NCBI RefSeq assembly: GCF_015832195.1
Contig: NC_052021.1
Span: forward strand, 2,852,001 to 2,916,000
Source of the DNA: Motacilla alba alba
Taxonomy: Eukaryota > Chordata > Aves > Passeriformes > Motacillidae
Direction: 5' to 3'
Length of the DNA stretch: 64,000 nucleotides
Part shown: positions 23,080 to 35,193 of the stretch, piece by piece
Numbering within the stretch: position 1 is the stretch's first letter
How the letters are laid out: the number at the start of each line of letters is the position of its first letter
Position numbers and translations under genes: made by a program
The notes under the pieces: generated by a model
What the model saw: the letters and a program-made list of their open reading frames with translations, nothing else
Database searches by the model: none
Told to the model about the DNA's origin: nothing

Positions 23080-23730
23080 CTTTTGAGGAGACTTATTCAG
23101 AGAGTTCCTTGGGAAGCAGCCCTTGAAAACAAAGGAGTCCAGGAAAGGTGGGCACGCTGCAAAACAGAGACCTTGAGGGCACAGGAACAGATGGTCCCTG
23201 TGTGCCCAAAGATGAGTCAGCAAGGCAGACATCCAGCCCAGATGGGCAATGACGTTTGGAAGGAATTCAGGAAGAAAAGGAGGTTGTACCATCTTTGGAA
23301 GGAGGGTCAGGTCATCCAGGAAGTTTTTAAGGGGGTTGCTAGGATATGCAGGAAAAAAAAATTGGGGAGGCCAAAGCTTACTTTGAACTTAAATTGGCAA
23401 CTTTTGTAAAGGATAATAAAAAATGTTTTTACAAATAATGGTAAAAGGAAGGGTAAGAGCAGCTTTTGTTCCCTTTTGGATGCAGGAACTGCAGGAGGGA
23501 ACTCAGTAATTGCAGATGAGGAGAAGGCAGAGGTGCTCAAGGCCTTCTTTGCCTCAGCCTTTAGTGGGAACACAGCTTGTCCTCAGGCCAAGTGTCCTCC
23601 TGGGCTGGGGGATGGTGTCAGGGAGCAGAATGGGCCCCCTGTGATCCAGGAGGAGGCAGTCAGAGAACTGCTGAGCTGCTTGGATGTCCATAAATCCGTG
23701 GGCCCAGGTGGGCACAGGGCTGGCCCCAGC
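23080..23730 (+). mobile_element. CR1 LINE fragment
   Basis: The translation shows the same RT-linker landmarks as 7680-8285 (YHLWKEGQ, NSVIADEEKAEVLKAFFASA, then RELLSCLDVHKSVGPGG). Frames are broken. It is joined directly to the 3' segment of unit 2. Confidence 0.85.
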
Positions 23731-24780
23731 AAAGAGCCTGAGGGACAGCCCTGGTGCCTGGCCCCAGCTGGCTGCAGCACCCTCACCAGCACTCTCTGGC
23801 CCGGCCATGCAGCCAGGGCTGAGCCCAGCACAGAGTGCTCCTGTCCCAGCCCTGGGCTGCAGCTTTTCCAGCAGTGAGCTGTGGCACACAGTGCCAAAGG
23901 CCTGCTGGAGCCCAAGCAGTCCAACAGTCTACCCCTATTTAGAAACAGCAAGTCTAACAAAGTCCCGTCCCCGCGGGGCTGGCTGAGCCGCTGTGACTCA
24001 TGGGCCCTGGCAAATCATCCTTTGCTGCCTTGCATCCCGCCCAGGCTCTCTCCCGACCGCTCGGGCTCCGGGCCAGCGCGTCCATCGTCCAGTGAGCCCA
24101 AAGCGAGCTCCCTCCGTCGCTCCTCCCCGCGGCGCTGGCGGCTCGGCCCGGCCCCAGGGGAGGCCGCAGAGGCCGCGCTGCCAAAGGCCGGGCCGGGCCC
24201 AGCAGGGCTCTGGAGCAGCCGCCGGGACACAGAGGTGTCTCCACAGGCACGGCAGGGGATACTCGGTGGGGTTTTTAAATTCTGCATTGACAGGGTAACA
24301 TGGAGGTGTTTTAAAGGATTTGATTTATTATCAGTGTCGATGAAGAGTGCGAGCTGGGAGATGGAAGAGTCAATGTTATTCTGGTAAAAGCTAGCTTCTT
24401 TCCTGGTTACAATATCTTAGAAATGTTTTTCAGCCTCTTAGCTGAAAACTTTTGCCACACAGCACTACTGTTACTTCTAACGCCAGTCACCTCCGTTTGT
24501 ACCTCACGAGGCTCTGTTTCAGTGCATCTTTCACGGTTCCAATTCTCTACAGCACCTGGTCTCTTTGCAGGGCCGTATTTTGAAACTCGTTCAAACAATC
24601 TCTCTCTCAGCAATGTCATCTCTGCTCCGTGGCCTTCCTAAGCCACCACGCCCTATCTCAGTGCCTGCAAACAGAGGTGCAGGGCTGTGTGAGCTTTGGC
24701 AGGTTTTGAGAATTCTTTACAAATCCATTTCTCACGTCTTTCTTTCTTTTTTGTGCTGTAAAAACTTTTTTGGTTCTCTT
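23731..24780. other. No gene recognised
   Basis: 23950-24260 is GC-rich; the remainder is mixed. No repeat family, splice framework or domain that I can name. Confidence 0.4.
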
Positions 24781-25450
24781 ATTTATTATTTCTTGTATAT
24801 AGTGAAGCATATAAGGTACTATTACTTATACTGTTGTTATGTAACTAATATTTCAAAATTTATTTTGTAAACTTTTTTTTAGTTAAGGTATATTTTTTTA
24901 AAAAAATTGTTTAATAAGGATTTATTGTTTGTTTTAATTTAATTTGTTAAACTTTTCATTTTTGAAGATGTTTGTGGATGGACAGAGTGGTTAGATCAGT
25001 TTATGTAATATAATCTTTTAAAATTTTATAATTATGTTTATGTGCTAGTAAGAGAAAATTGATGGTGGTTTTGTTTTGTAAGATTGCATATAGTTTAATA
25101 GTACTAATATTAGCTATATATTATTAATAATAATGGATGTCGTATTGAGTTTTTTTTGTTTAATTAATACTCTGGTTTAATTGTTTTAATGTTAGAGTTG
25201 GGGTGAGTTGGGGTAAACAGAAATCTGATGTAATTTGTTTTGTAGGATTTTAGGGGTTAAAAATTTTATTACAGGGTTTTTTTATAATGATGGGTTGACT
25301 TTTTAATGGTTTTTAAATTTTTTTTAATATTAGGTGTAATTATAGTGAGTTGCTTGTTTTATTGGCTATTTTTATATTTTGAGGGAATGTTTTCTAGGTT
25401 TCATTGTTATCAATGAGTTCATATTTTTGGTAATTTCTGTGGGACTTTGT
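24781..25450 (+). other. Cytosine-depleted AT-rich tract
   Basis: The + strand is strongly depleted of C but not of G: in 24961-25410 I count about 18 C against about 95 G. The flanks are balanced. No coding potential. It could be a hypermutated retroelement or a naturally C-poor ERV leader. Confidence 0.6.
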
Positions 25451-25930
25451 TAACATTGATAGTTTTATTTCAGGGGTACAGGAGTGTCCTGAGTGACTTT
25501 CTGACTCTCGTATCCCCATTTGCAGTCCAGCCCAGAATAAGCTGTGTCCCTTTGGGGCTGGCTCTGAGGGCGAAGGGGCAGAGCAGGAGGCGCAGGCTGT
25601 GCTCACCAGCTGCCCCCCTGCTGCCCAGCGCTGCTCCTGGGCTCAGCTCTCTGCAGAGCGGATGCCAGGGCAGAGCTCTCCTTCGCCCTCGGGGAACTTT
25701 GGCTGCCTGAGGCAGAGAAGTTCCCTGCACTGTGGGTTTTCCTGTTCTTTGGAGCTGTTTACACTGCTCTGCACTGAACACAGGAAAGCGCCTGCTGCTG
25801 ACAGCTGTGGCACACCGGGAAAACCTGGCACCAGAGGGACTGATAAGGGACTGATAAGGGACTGATAAGAGACTGAGTGAGCCAAGCCAAAGCTCACACA
25901 GGGGACTTTCTGAGTTTCTCATCTCTTACA
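25450..25930 (+). mobile_element. LTR-like fragment related to the class II LTR
   Basis: It ends in a reiterated gggactgataa word (three units near 25838-25872), matching in reverse the cagtcycttatc words of the LTR at 10515-10555. No complete LTR boundaries are seen. Confidence 0.4.
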
Positions 25931-26109
25931 ACAGTGAGAAGCTCTATTGTTTGATATTGATCAATTTTTTTGTGCTGGTGAATGCTTTGCCTGTTAAATG
26001 AACAGGTTTTTACATTTTTATCCAAGGAAAGCTTTATCCCAAACCACTTGGAGGTGGGGCAGCTTGGATTTGCTTTCTAGAGGAACGGCCTTCAGAGCTT
26101 TTTCTCCCA

Positions 26110-27590
26110 AAATTGCCCTGACCCAGGACACTTGGCACCACTTTCTCCCTGCTCCTCTCCCTGCCAGCCGGCAGCAAAGACATTTCACCCGCTGGCAGCA
26201 GCTGCCTCCTCTCCCTCGCTCCCATTTTGCCCACTCGGAGCTCCTGGAGCCGCCTGCCCGCGGAGCCGGAGCCGCCGTGGGGCCGGGAATGGTGCAGGGA
26301 ATGATGGCAGGGATTCTTGGGCTGGGCCGGGCCAGGTGCCCGGGGCCAGCAGAAGCGCTCTGTGCCTCTCCTGCTGCCCCGGGGCAGGCAACAGAACACA
26401 GCAGCAAAGGCTCGGGGCTCTCCAGAAAGGCAGCCAGAGATCTCTCACCCATCCTGGGCAGAACAGGCCCTGACTGGGGAAATTAAATTTCATTGAATTT
26501 ATTATCAAACAAATGAAAGCAACTGAGTGAGAAGTACCACAAATACTAAAAATGCACCTTCCCCACACTGATCTCTCCTTCCTGGGCTCCACTTTATCCC
26601 CTATTCCATCCCTCCCTCCCTCCTCCCCACACATGGGCACAGAGGGCTGGGGTGTTCTGGTTTGAAGGACAGGTGTCTGCTAAGGAAGGCAATGGAAAAT
26701 GTAAACCCCCTCCCTCCGAATTATTGTAATTGTGAAATTAAGGAGCTCTCATAGAGATGCTTCATTAGTATAAAAATCACCCCTCAGTCCCGCACGCTCT
26801 CCATTGCTGCAGCAGCTCCATCCAGCCCCAGCACAGCAGCGCGGGCCCCGCGCAGGCGCACACCCAGCCCCGGCCCGGCCCGGCCGCAGCGCTCGCCCCT
26901 CGCTGCAGTTCCGGGCGCGGCCGGCAGGGGCGCTGGCGGCAGCCGGGGCTGGGCAGGGCAGGGAGAGGCGAGCGCAGGGTCCCGGGCAGCGAGCAGGGGG
27001 ACAGGGCCCTGGGGCACCACGGGGGACAGGAAGGGCCCGTGCGGGGCTGCTCGCACAGGCACAGCCTCGCCCCACGGCAGGAGAAGCGCCCCTGGGCCGG
27101 GTTATGGCCAATGGCAGGGAATTCCCTTCCCCAAAGAGCAGCTCCGACCATCCCTCCTCCAAGGACGACAAAGAGGCAGCAGCTGACAGAGCCTTGCTCA
27201 CAGTCAGGTGCCTGATGATCAACGTGGGATTCCTCCTCACCACGTGTCAGCTGTTCTGCTTCCTCTTCCATGGACAGTCCAAAAGTGTGACATTCACACC
27301 AGTTTGTGATGATTTCCAAGGGGCCAGGGCGATTTGGATTTCCCATTTGCACTGGTTGTGCCATGAGGACACTGCACTCCCTGCAGGCAGCATGGGTGGC
27401 AGGATGGATTGCAGAGACGTTTCCTTTGCAGCCCCAGCCCAGCGCTGGCTCTGGGGATGGACAGGCACTGAGGTGACCCTGAGAGGCAGTGCAAGGCACA
27501 GGGTGCAGCTGAGGAAGGACAGCCCTGGGCTGCGCTGAGAGGGGAAGCTGGCACTGCCCAGCGTGGAGAAGGTCCTTTCTGCAGCCCCCG
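26110..27590 (-). repeat. Conserved 3' segment of lectin unit 3
   Basis: Inverted counterpart of 20900-22370. It includes the CpG-rich block at 26790-27090 and an LTR-derived piece at 26650-26770. On the - strand an AATAAA lies at 26498-26503, at the same relative place as in copies 1, 2 and 6. The CR1 portion found in other units is missing. Confidence 0.7.
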
Positions 27591-29006
27591 TCACAGGGGA
27601 GCTTGGGCCTTGCTGCAGACATACGGCCGCGGATTTGAGCAGTTCTCACTCCTGAATCTCTCGTCAGCCAGGTACACGCACTCGGCATCGCCGAAGACAG
27701 GAACCCTGCAGGGAGGAGCAGAGGCAGCGCTGGCTGCCAGGGGAACACCTTGTGCCCCTGTCCGGCCAGGCCCTGCCCGGCTCCCCGGCACTCACCGGGA
27801 GCTGTAGCTGCTGCCGTCCCCCCAGTGCAGGCGCTGGCCCCGTCTGCGCAGCCCGAGCCAGTAATCGCCGTTCCCGCGGAGGCGGAAGAGCAAATCCTGC
27901 CCGGGAGAGAGGAGTGGCAGCTGCCCCGGCCCCTCGGGGGGACACGTGCCTGGGGCTGCCCCCGCACGCCGGGGCTCCTTCCCTGCAAGGCCCCGGCCCG
28001 GGGCTGCACCCCCAGCCCTACGGGCCCCGAGCCCGGCCCAGGAGCACCCCCAGGCTGCCCTCAGCCAGCCCGCACCGCCCGCAGCCCCTCACTCACCATG
28101 GCCCCCTCATCCTTGGCAATGGCCAGGGAGGCGTTCAGCTCGGAGCAGCGTTCCTGACCCTGCTCCCAGCTGCCGTAAGCCCTTGAGAAGTAGTAGCAGA
28201 CCCCCTTGTGCCCAACCCAGTCAAAGGGACAGCCCAGAACACACTGTGGAGTGGCAGCTGTCACTGGAGCCTGCGGAGCTGCAGGGGCAAGAGGAGAAGG
28301 TCTGAGCATTGCCCTGTGCAGGGAGCAGGGAGCCCGCTCTGCCCCGAGGGGCTGGGCCCAGGCTGCTGCCCCTGCCTTACCTGCCAGCACAGCCAAGGCC
28401 ACCAGCAGAGCCAGCAGCAGCAGCAGCAGCAGCAGGATCAGCAGCGCCGTGCCCTCGGGATGGCGCCTGAGCCGTTCACCTGGAGCAGGAAAGAGCTGCT
28501 GGCTGCCAGAAGCAGAGCCGGCCCTGCAATCTGCTCAGCCCCTGCCCAGGGAGCACAGCAGGGAGCCCTCAGCCAGTGTGGCCCTCGCTCAGCTGGCAGC
28601 CAGAGAGCCCAGAGCCTGGGCACGGCCAGGGACACAGCTCTGGCCACAGCCAGGGACACAGCTGTGGGCACAGGCTGCAGCAGGAGAGCTGCACAGCCTT
28701 GGGGGCAGCTGGGGCTCTTGCTGCCAGCCACTGATGGGGCCCAGCAGAGCACCAGGCCTCTTCCACACCTCGGGAAACAGCCACACACCTGCCAGCCCTG
28801 GCCTTGGGAGGGGACACTGGCCCCTCCCTAGAGGCCCCAGGGGTGGTCCTGCACTCACCCAGGAGTCTTCTGAGTGTATTCCCTGTTGCTGATCTGTTCT
28901 CCGGGGGCTCATTCACCATCTCATGAATGGAGCAGGGTTCACTCTCCTCCTGCTCACAGCCGGCATCACTGGGCGTGCAATAAACAGCACCTTGCTCTGG
29001 AGACAT
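27591..29006 (-). CDS. CLEC2-like C-type lectin receptor, copy 3
   Basis: Coding exons on the - strand are 29006-28859, 28479-28381, 28278-28097, 27896-27796 and 27705-27591, again 645 nt and 214 residues with no interruption. The tail begins MSPEQGAVY, unlike the MGREQGAD of copies 2 and 4. The lectin domain keeps all the family cysteines, WLGL, and an NAS sequon after the third cysteine. It lacks the extra cysteine that copy 2 has at 176. The acceptor of the start exon is at 29074, and the upstream region is cut at 29481 by a class I provirus. A promoter normally supplied by the GC element would therefore now lie about 8 kb away, behind that provirus (element D, 37359), unless the LTR drives the gene. 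No ITIM is seen. Confidence 0.88.
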
Positions 29007-29481
29007 CAGGAGCGCCGGCAAAGCCTTTGGGAGCTCGGCCTCGGGAGCAGCTTTACAGCGGCGCTGGTGGCACCCTGCAAGGGACACGATGAGCGGTCAG
29101 TGCTGCTGCCGGCCCTGCGGGAGCCCGAGGCTCGGCAGGGCGGTGGCAGCTCCGGCTGCGCTGTCCCCGCTGCCCAGAGTTGCGGCAGCAGCAGCGGCGG
29201 AGCCAAGCGCAGCCTCCGGGAGCTCGGCGGTGCCCGCAGCCCCGGCCCCTGGGGCTCTGCAGCCGCTGCAGCCCCCAGCTCCGTGCCGGGACAGGCGCTG
29301 ACAGCGCCTGCGAGCTGCCGCCTGCTGCTGGCCCAGGGCAGCTGCGGCTCGGAGTCCGCCTGCCCGGGGCCGAGAAGCAGCAGCCCCGGGCTGCTGACCA
29401 TCGTGCCCCGCATTCCCTGCCCCGCCGCCTTGCAGCGCGGCCACCCCGGGCGCCGGCACGGCCGCTGGGGCTCCCTGCCTG

Positions 29482-30307
29482 TGTGAAAAATACCCTGAAA
29501 ATTTTGGCTTTCACATTTATGTATGAGCCTATGCATTTTATTAGTGATTATAGCTATTTAGATATAGTATCAATTATAACTCCTTCTAGCTGGATGTTAG
29601 TATAATATAATCTATCAGCTTAAGTATGCACTGTATTGTTCATAGACATAGTATTGTAATCAATATAATATATATGTATCACTTATGGAAATAATAGTGT
29701 CATGAACGTACTGTGTTACAGGGCTGAGCAAAACAACAGATGTGAAAAAGGCTTTTGTGTAACTAAAAATAGTTTAAGGCCATCCACTGACCCACCCATA
29801 CAAATTATGAGATAACCGTGACAGAAACCAGAAGACTAGGGGCCAATTAGAGACATGTTAAAATTAAGGAGGACATACTAAAATATTATCAGAGGATGTG
29901 AAACAGCAAGATGGAAACACAGGAAGAAATAAAATATATTGACCTCGCCACCCCCAAGATGTCATGAAGATAAGAATCTGAAGAAGTCAGTAAAAGTAGT
30001 TCCCTTTTTCTGAAACTTCAGTTCCCTTTTTCTGAAACATCAGAAACTTCAAAAGAATGTTTGAATAATTTATGAAATATGTGAATATACATGTATCTTT
30101 GTGACGTAACAGTATAACGATAATATTGTCTGTATTCATCCCCTGCCTCTCCCCCCCACAATGTGTTCTTTGGCTGTTGGCCAGGAGCACCCCAGCGCTG
30201 GCGATATAGTCTTTTTTTTATCCTGTTACTATTATTGTTATTATTGTTATTATTAAACTTTTAGAAACTGTAAGCAGTGAATTTTTTCTTCTTTTTTCTT
30301 TTTCACA
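29482..30307 (+). mobile_element. 5' LTR of class I provirus
   Basis: 826 bp from TGTGAAAA to TTTTCACA. Contains an AT-rich U3 and an (ATT)n-like tract near 30230-30256. The same family gives the LTR at 36791-37354 and the solo LTR at 3447-4078. The left end interrupts the upstream region of lectin copy 3 exactly at CCTG. Confidence 0.85.
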
Positions 30308-30310
30308 ATT

Positions 30311-30328
30311 TGCAGGTTCCACCGAGAT
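30311..30328 (+). other. Primer binding site, tRNA-Gln type
   Basis: Three bases after the LTR, tgcaggttccaccgagat matches the complement of the 3' end of vertebrate tRNA-Gln, apart from C for G at the third base. Confidence 0.7.
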
Positions 30329-32180
30329 CAGTTTCAAGCTTCCGTGGCTCTGGGGGTCCTGGGTGTGATGCGCCCCACTTAAAATTACAGCAGCCCGGGC
30401 TTTTCCTGCTGCCACGAGAGACCGCAGGTTAACTCGGTTTGTAGGATAAAAAGGACAAAAAGAGAAAAGGGGAGCAGAAACTCCGTAAGAAACCACGGCA
30501 ACTACCAAACCTGTGCACGAAGAACCGAGACGGGTGAGTATATTGCAAAAGGGGGTTGTGATAAAAATCCAGGACTGTGTGTGCATGTGCATGAGATGCG
30601 GACGGGGCAGTTCCCAATCTGCGAGGTGAATGTGGAGTCTTTGTAACCACGGATCTGTCTCCCCACGTGGCGCCCAGCTGGTGACCTGACAAAGCGAATG
30701 ATGGAGACAGTGAGAACCCGGAATAAGGGAACGTTTAGCTGCTTTGGGGTTAAAACGGGGATTAAGGGATTGAAGAGGAGAGGAATTGCCTGTAATTTTG
30801 ACTGCAGAAATCCTAATTCCAAGGTAGTACCACACTCGACCCATGTCTGACAGCCTATAGGAATCTTGGTTATGTGGGGGGTTAGGATGGTTAAACGGGG
30901 GGGTTAAAAGGTTAACATAGAGCCTGCAAAGGCAAGGTGCAGGGCCTAGGTCCCCAATATATCCTTGAGGCATGACTGGTTTGGCTGATCTGGAGTGTTT
31001 AGCTGCTAAGTAGAATAACACTGCCGTAGAGATCTGAGAAACCCATGAGGTCTGCTTGACAACAGGGCTTTTGAGAACCTTGTAGCAGGACCTTTGAGGT
31101 TTGTTTATGTGTTGGGGTTTTAATAAGTATTCCAGTTGCGGGGGGAAAAGTTATAAATTAGGGGAATCTTAGAAGGGTTTAAGGCGATTTTTAGGAAAAG
31201 GGCATTGTGTAACTACTAAGCATTGGTACAGGAATATCAGAACCTAACTCAACAACAAGAATACTTTATAAGGGTGTAAATGTATGTGAAATATACGTGT
31301 ATGTCCCTCATTTTGTGTGACTGGCCTGAGAAAGGCAGAGTGCTTGTTGTATTGTTTTATAGTAAAATTTTTGTATCACTTGTATAAGTGCAATTTTGTG
31401 TTTGAGTTGTGGACCAGGGTGTGAGCCTTGCATCTTCTGTGAGTGTAAAACCTGTCATAAGAGGTGGTATTGTACTGCCTTTCACCGGAGTGCCTGGTGT
31501 CAGGAGTACCATAGGGCAGAACTGGGAATCAGATTTCAGGCAAAAAATTTCTTAATTTCTGTAGGACACAAAGAAGTAGGTAGCCCAAGGATAGGAGAAG
31601 CCTGGAGGGAGGCAGAAGCTGAGTCACGACAGGCAGAGATCATTAGTGTGTGGACAACAGTATTTAGTTCCCAGGATTTGCACTATATCTAGGGAGAATT
31701 GGGAAAAAACCTATAAAGAGTGTATAGTTAGATTCCCTTGGAAGCTAAGAGAGAAGAAGGGCACCGGGGTGGTGCAGGAGGTGCTGGAACAACCAAATAA
31801 GAATGGGACACAAAGCAAGCAAAAAGGAAGCACCCATGGATATACCTCCCTACAGCCCCCTTGGTATAAAGTTGGCACAGTGGGAGCAGAGCCCTGACAC
31901 AAAGAATAAAACTGAGATCAGTGGGATAAAGAAGAGATAAGATCAGAGTATTTACTCTGGCCCCTGCATGGGTCTTTTGAAAGGGAAATATGCCAAGCCT
32001 TAAAAACTTATGTAAATGACAAGGAAGCAGTCAGCCAAGAAGAAAGGGATTATGCTTGCTGGGGGAAGGTAAACTCTCAGGGAGAAGTGAAGGTGTTTAA
32101 ATTAGAAGACAACAAAAAGTGGTGAAGCAATACGTGGAATAAATAGACTGCACACCCTGATGTAATTATGAAGTGGGTAT
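30329..32180 (+). other. Proviral leader and 5' gag remnant
   Basis: G-rich, C-poor leader to about 31380, then broken open frames (31396-31692, 31646-31897, and a lysine/glutamate-rich stretch near 31950-32125). The position suits leader plus matrix region, but I recognise no matrix motif and see no myristoylation start. Confidence 0.45.
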
Positions 32181-32181
32181 G

Positions 32182-32677
32182 TGTGTCAGCGCCCGGCACA
32201 AGTGGGATAGCTCTCGTGAAAACTTGTGCCCCAGCCTCGGTCTGAGACACATCTTTATTCACAAAGGTGTTCCATACGCAATACATTACACAACCTTGCC
32301 ATGCATATTCAACCCCTGGCCCCGCCTGTTCTCACCTCGCATGCTAAATAGTCCATGCCCTTCTGGGCATGTGCTGTTTGCTGTGGTGGTCGCACGGGGG
32401 TCTTCCGGTGGTCTCTGAGGCTGGAGACTGTGGTCTTCCTCATGAACTTTTGAACTTTTCTCCTTTGCGCATGCGCTTTTGGTCCCTTGGTGCTTATCTG
32501 AGTACATCTGTCAGTCTTGATAAGCTTGGAGACAGAGATGTCCCTTTATCTGGGTTCTTTACGTCCTTTGGTCTCTTCCAGTATTGTTCTTTATGCAAGA
32601 AGTTTCAGAAATTTGCATTTTCCTATGCCCTTTGTACTATGGCAGAGGTTTCTTAAGTAAAAGGTTAAAATTCAACA
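32182..32677 (-). mobile_element. LTR-like insertion inside the provirus
   Basis: About 500 bp that breaks the gag-like sequence. It begins TGTGTCAGCG and ends TTCAACA on the + strand and has an AATAAA-type signal on the - strand (tttatt near 32251). The boundaries are approximate and I could not find a target duplication. Confidence 0.45.
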
Positions 32678-32924
32678 CATAATTCTACAAGCTAAAATTT
32701 AAATGCTTAATTCATTTTGTTGACTCTAGTGAACTCCAAAAATCTCTATTTCAGTGGGACCCTTTAGACTGCCTCCCCCCGCAAATCCACCAGCACTTAA
32801 CGCATCCCCTTAGCCTGATGGGCCCAGTCAGCAGACCTGGGGAAGGGCTGCTCAGCGGGAGGAATTACAAAGGGAAGACCAAGCAGCATCACTATACCCG
32901 CTCTGGGAAGTTCCACTGGGAGGG

Positions 32925-34336
32925 TGTCATGGTTTGGCGCTGGCGCAATGCCAGTGCCCCCATGAAGACATATCCTCCCTGGTATCTGCTGTGAGATGCA
33001 ATCAGAGACAGAGCAAAGCAGGCCTCCACTTGTGAACAAAGAAGGAAAAAAACTTTATTATCTTGCTACTATAATAAAATGAACACACAGAGCAAAAATG
33101 GAAACCTTTCAAAAACATTTCTCCTCCCCCCACTCAATTCCTGCAGCATAAAACAAAACCTTAGATCTTTATCCAGTCCATCACCCTTCAAATAATCAAC
33201 TCTTAGTCCATCTCCACCCTTCCGACAATCACCTCTCATTTCATCAAGGAGAGAAGAGTCCCTCTTGCGCCACAGGCTTCCCCTGGAAACACAGTAGAGT
33301 CCAGTTGTTTTTCCACGTCACTCAGCACCACCTTCATGACTTCTTCCTTCCATGTCCAGTGCTCTCACCACTGCACATGGACCAGAGCTGCTTTTAGGGT
33401 TCCCTTTTCAAGGATGCTTCGCCCAGTTCCAGGAGAAAACAACAGTCTCTCACCTTTTTGGGACACTTTAGTCCCCCCCCAATATTTCACCCCCTGGGGC
33501 CGAGGGGTCTCGAGAGCACCATCACCTCCTCACCTGTCGTCTCCGCTCACATCACTCCTTTGGCACCAAGCCATCGCCTCCCCCTAAAATGCAGTCTCTG
33601 TATTACAGGAAAGGTTCTGTCCATGGCCATACAAGAAAAGTCCAGCCAAAAGCCACTCCATCATCTCCTCCCACCTAGAATTCTTCTCAACTTCTCTCGG
33701 TCATTCTTCACTTGCACAACTTACATCATACTTGCACGTTTCCTCCTACTTTATTCCTGTCTCTCTTCTCCTTCAATTCCCGGAGGATCAGCATTTGCAA
33801 GGTTTCCATCATCCCACAGAAGGGTTAAAATCACAGTCTCTACTCGTCCCGAACTCCCACGCTGGCCCTGCCGGGCACTCTTCCACCGCCCCCCCTTCTC
33901 CTTCTCGGCCAGGCCAGTGCTATCAAATTTCAAGGCAGCACTGGCAGCTCTCTCTCTCTATCTCTCCCTCCTGGGAAAAGGGGCTGCCCAATGCCTCTCA
34001 GAGTTCTTCCACCCTTCCATAACCTGTGGGGAACTCACTCTCATCCTGCCAGGGCCTTCACCTCCCTTCCTTGCCCAAGGCTCCGGCCTACCTCCCTCCG
34101 GCCTCGTGGCTTCCCCTCCCCTGCCCAGCCCGCAGCTGGGCAGGGCAGGTCTGACCTCTCCATCCACCGGAACCAAGAGAGAGTTCTCCTGGTAGTTCCT
34201 TGCTTTTAACCCCTGTGTTCTCAGAGGCGTATCCATATCCTCAATGGCCAAACCAGGTGCCAATATTCACATCTGAGCACCTATTGGTTTGACCACCACC
34301 ACCTCCCAAAAACTCACTTCCTCTCAAACCACGACA
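32925..34336 (-). mobile_element. Solo LTR nested in gag, with 5-bp target duplication
   Basis: 1412 bp. On the - strand it starts TGTCGTGGTTTGAGAGG and ends ACCATGACA. It is flanked by GAGGG on both sides (32920-32924 and 34337-34341). Removing it leaves capsid-like codons in register across the site, so it inserted into gag after the provirus was in place. Confidence 0.9.
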
Positions 34337-34679
34337 GAGGGGCACAAGGGGGATTGGGTTTGTCACTGTCCCACTCAATTCCTCTGAAGTCTTAGCATTC
34401 AGAAAGGAATTGAGAGGACTACTCAAAGATCCCATTGGATTAGCTGGAGAGGTAGACCAGTTTTTAGGGCCTAATATTTATACTTGGGAAGAAATGCTAT
34501 CTATACTAAACCTTTTGTTTATGTTTGAAGAAAAACAGATGATTCAAGCTGCTGGTATGCAAATACAGGAGAGGGAACATGTAAACGGACCCGCTGTGGA
34601 GGATAAAATGCCGCTACAGCTTCCCAATGTGGAACCATAATGACCCCAGGGTAATGCCGCTGGCTGGGATACGGGGTGT

Positions 34680-35193
34680 ACCCAGGAGCTGCATCAAAGC
34701 CAGATAGCACAGCTCTGAGGGGGGCTAACCAGCCCAAGCTCTGGCAGCGCCTCCAGCCTACGCCTTAGCAAGCCTTTAGTGACAGTTCAGCTCAGTGATT
34801 CTCAGCTCATGAGTGATTTCAGCTCGTGGGCTTGCTAGGCTTGGCTGGGGCACGCAGCAGGCACTCGGAAGACCAGGAAAGAGAGGAGAGCGCTGTGTGA
34901 GGTTCCAAGACGATGTCTTTATTGGTCTTCTTCGTAGCTCTTCCACGGGGTGTCTCGAAGGGTCTCAGGGACAGCGGATCCGATGAGCCGGGCAGAAAGA
35001 GGGGTTTATATAGGGCAAGGGAGGATTGAGAATTGTCCAATGGTAAGGGTTAAAGGAAAGCCACCTATAGCCTTACAGAGAGGTAAGCCAGGGTCCGAGA
35101 GCAGGAGAAAGGGGCTCCTATTGTTCAGTCATCCTGACTCAGCATTCTGCCTCTGAACGCCAAGGCAGGTTCGCAGGGCCTGTGCCTGCTACA
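34680..35193 (-). mobile_element. LTR-like insertion inside gag
   Basis: On the - strand it has a TATATAAA box near 35010 and an AATAAA signal near 34917, about 90 bp apart, as in an LTR. The right end ...CTGCTACA is clear; the left end is approximate (TGTACC at about 34680). It separates the capsid and nucleocapsid parts of gag. Confidence 0.6.

Noticed and set aside
24781..25450. Possible mitochondrial insertion (strand-skewed base composition)
   Set aside because: AT content is too high for bird mitochondrial DNA and no mitochondrial coding motif or tRNA was recognised.
26777..28009. 410-codon open frame on the - strand
   Set aside because: It reads across lectin exons, introns and the 3' segment in the wrong frame, ignoring good splice sites.
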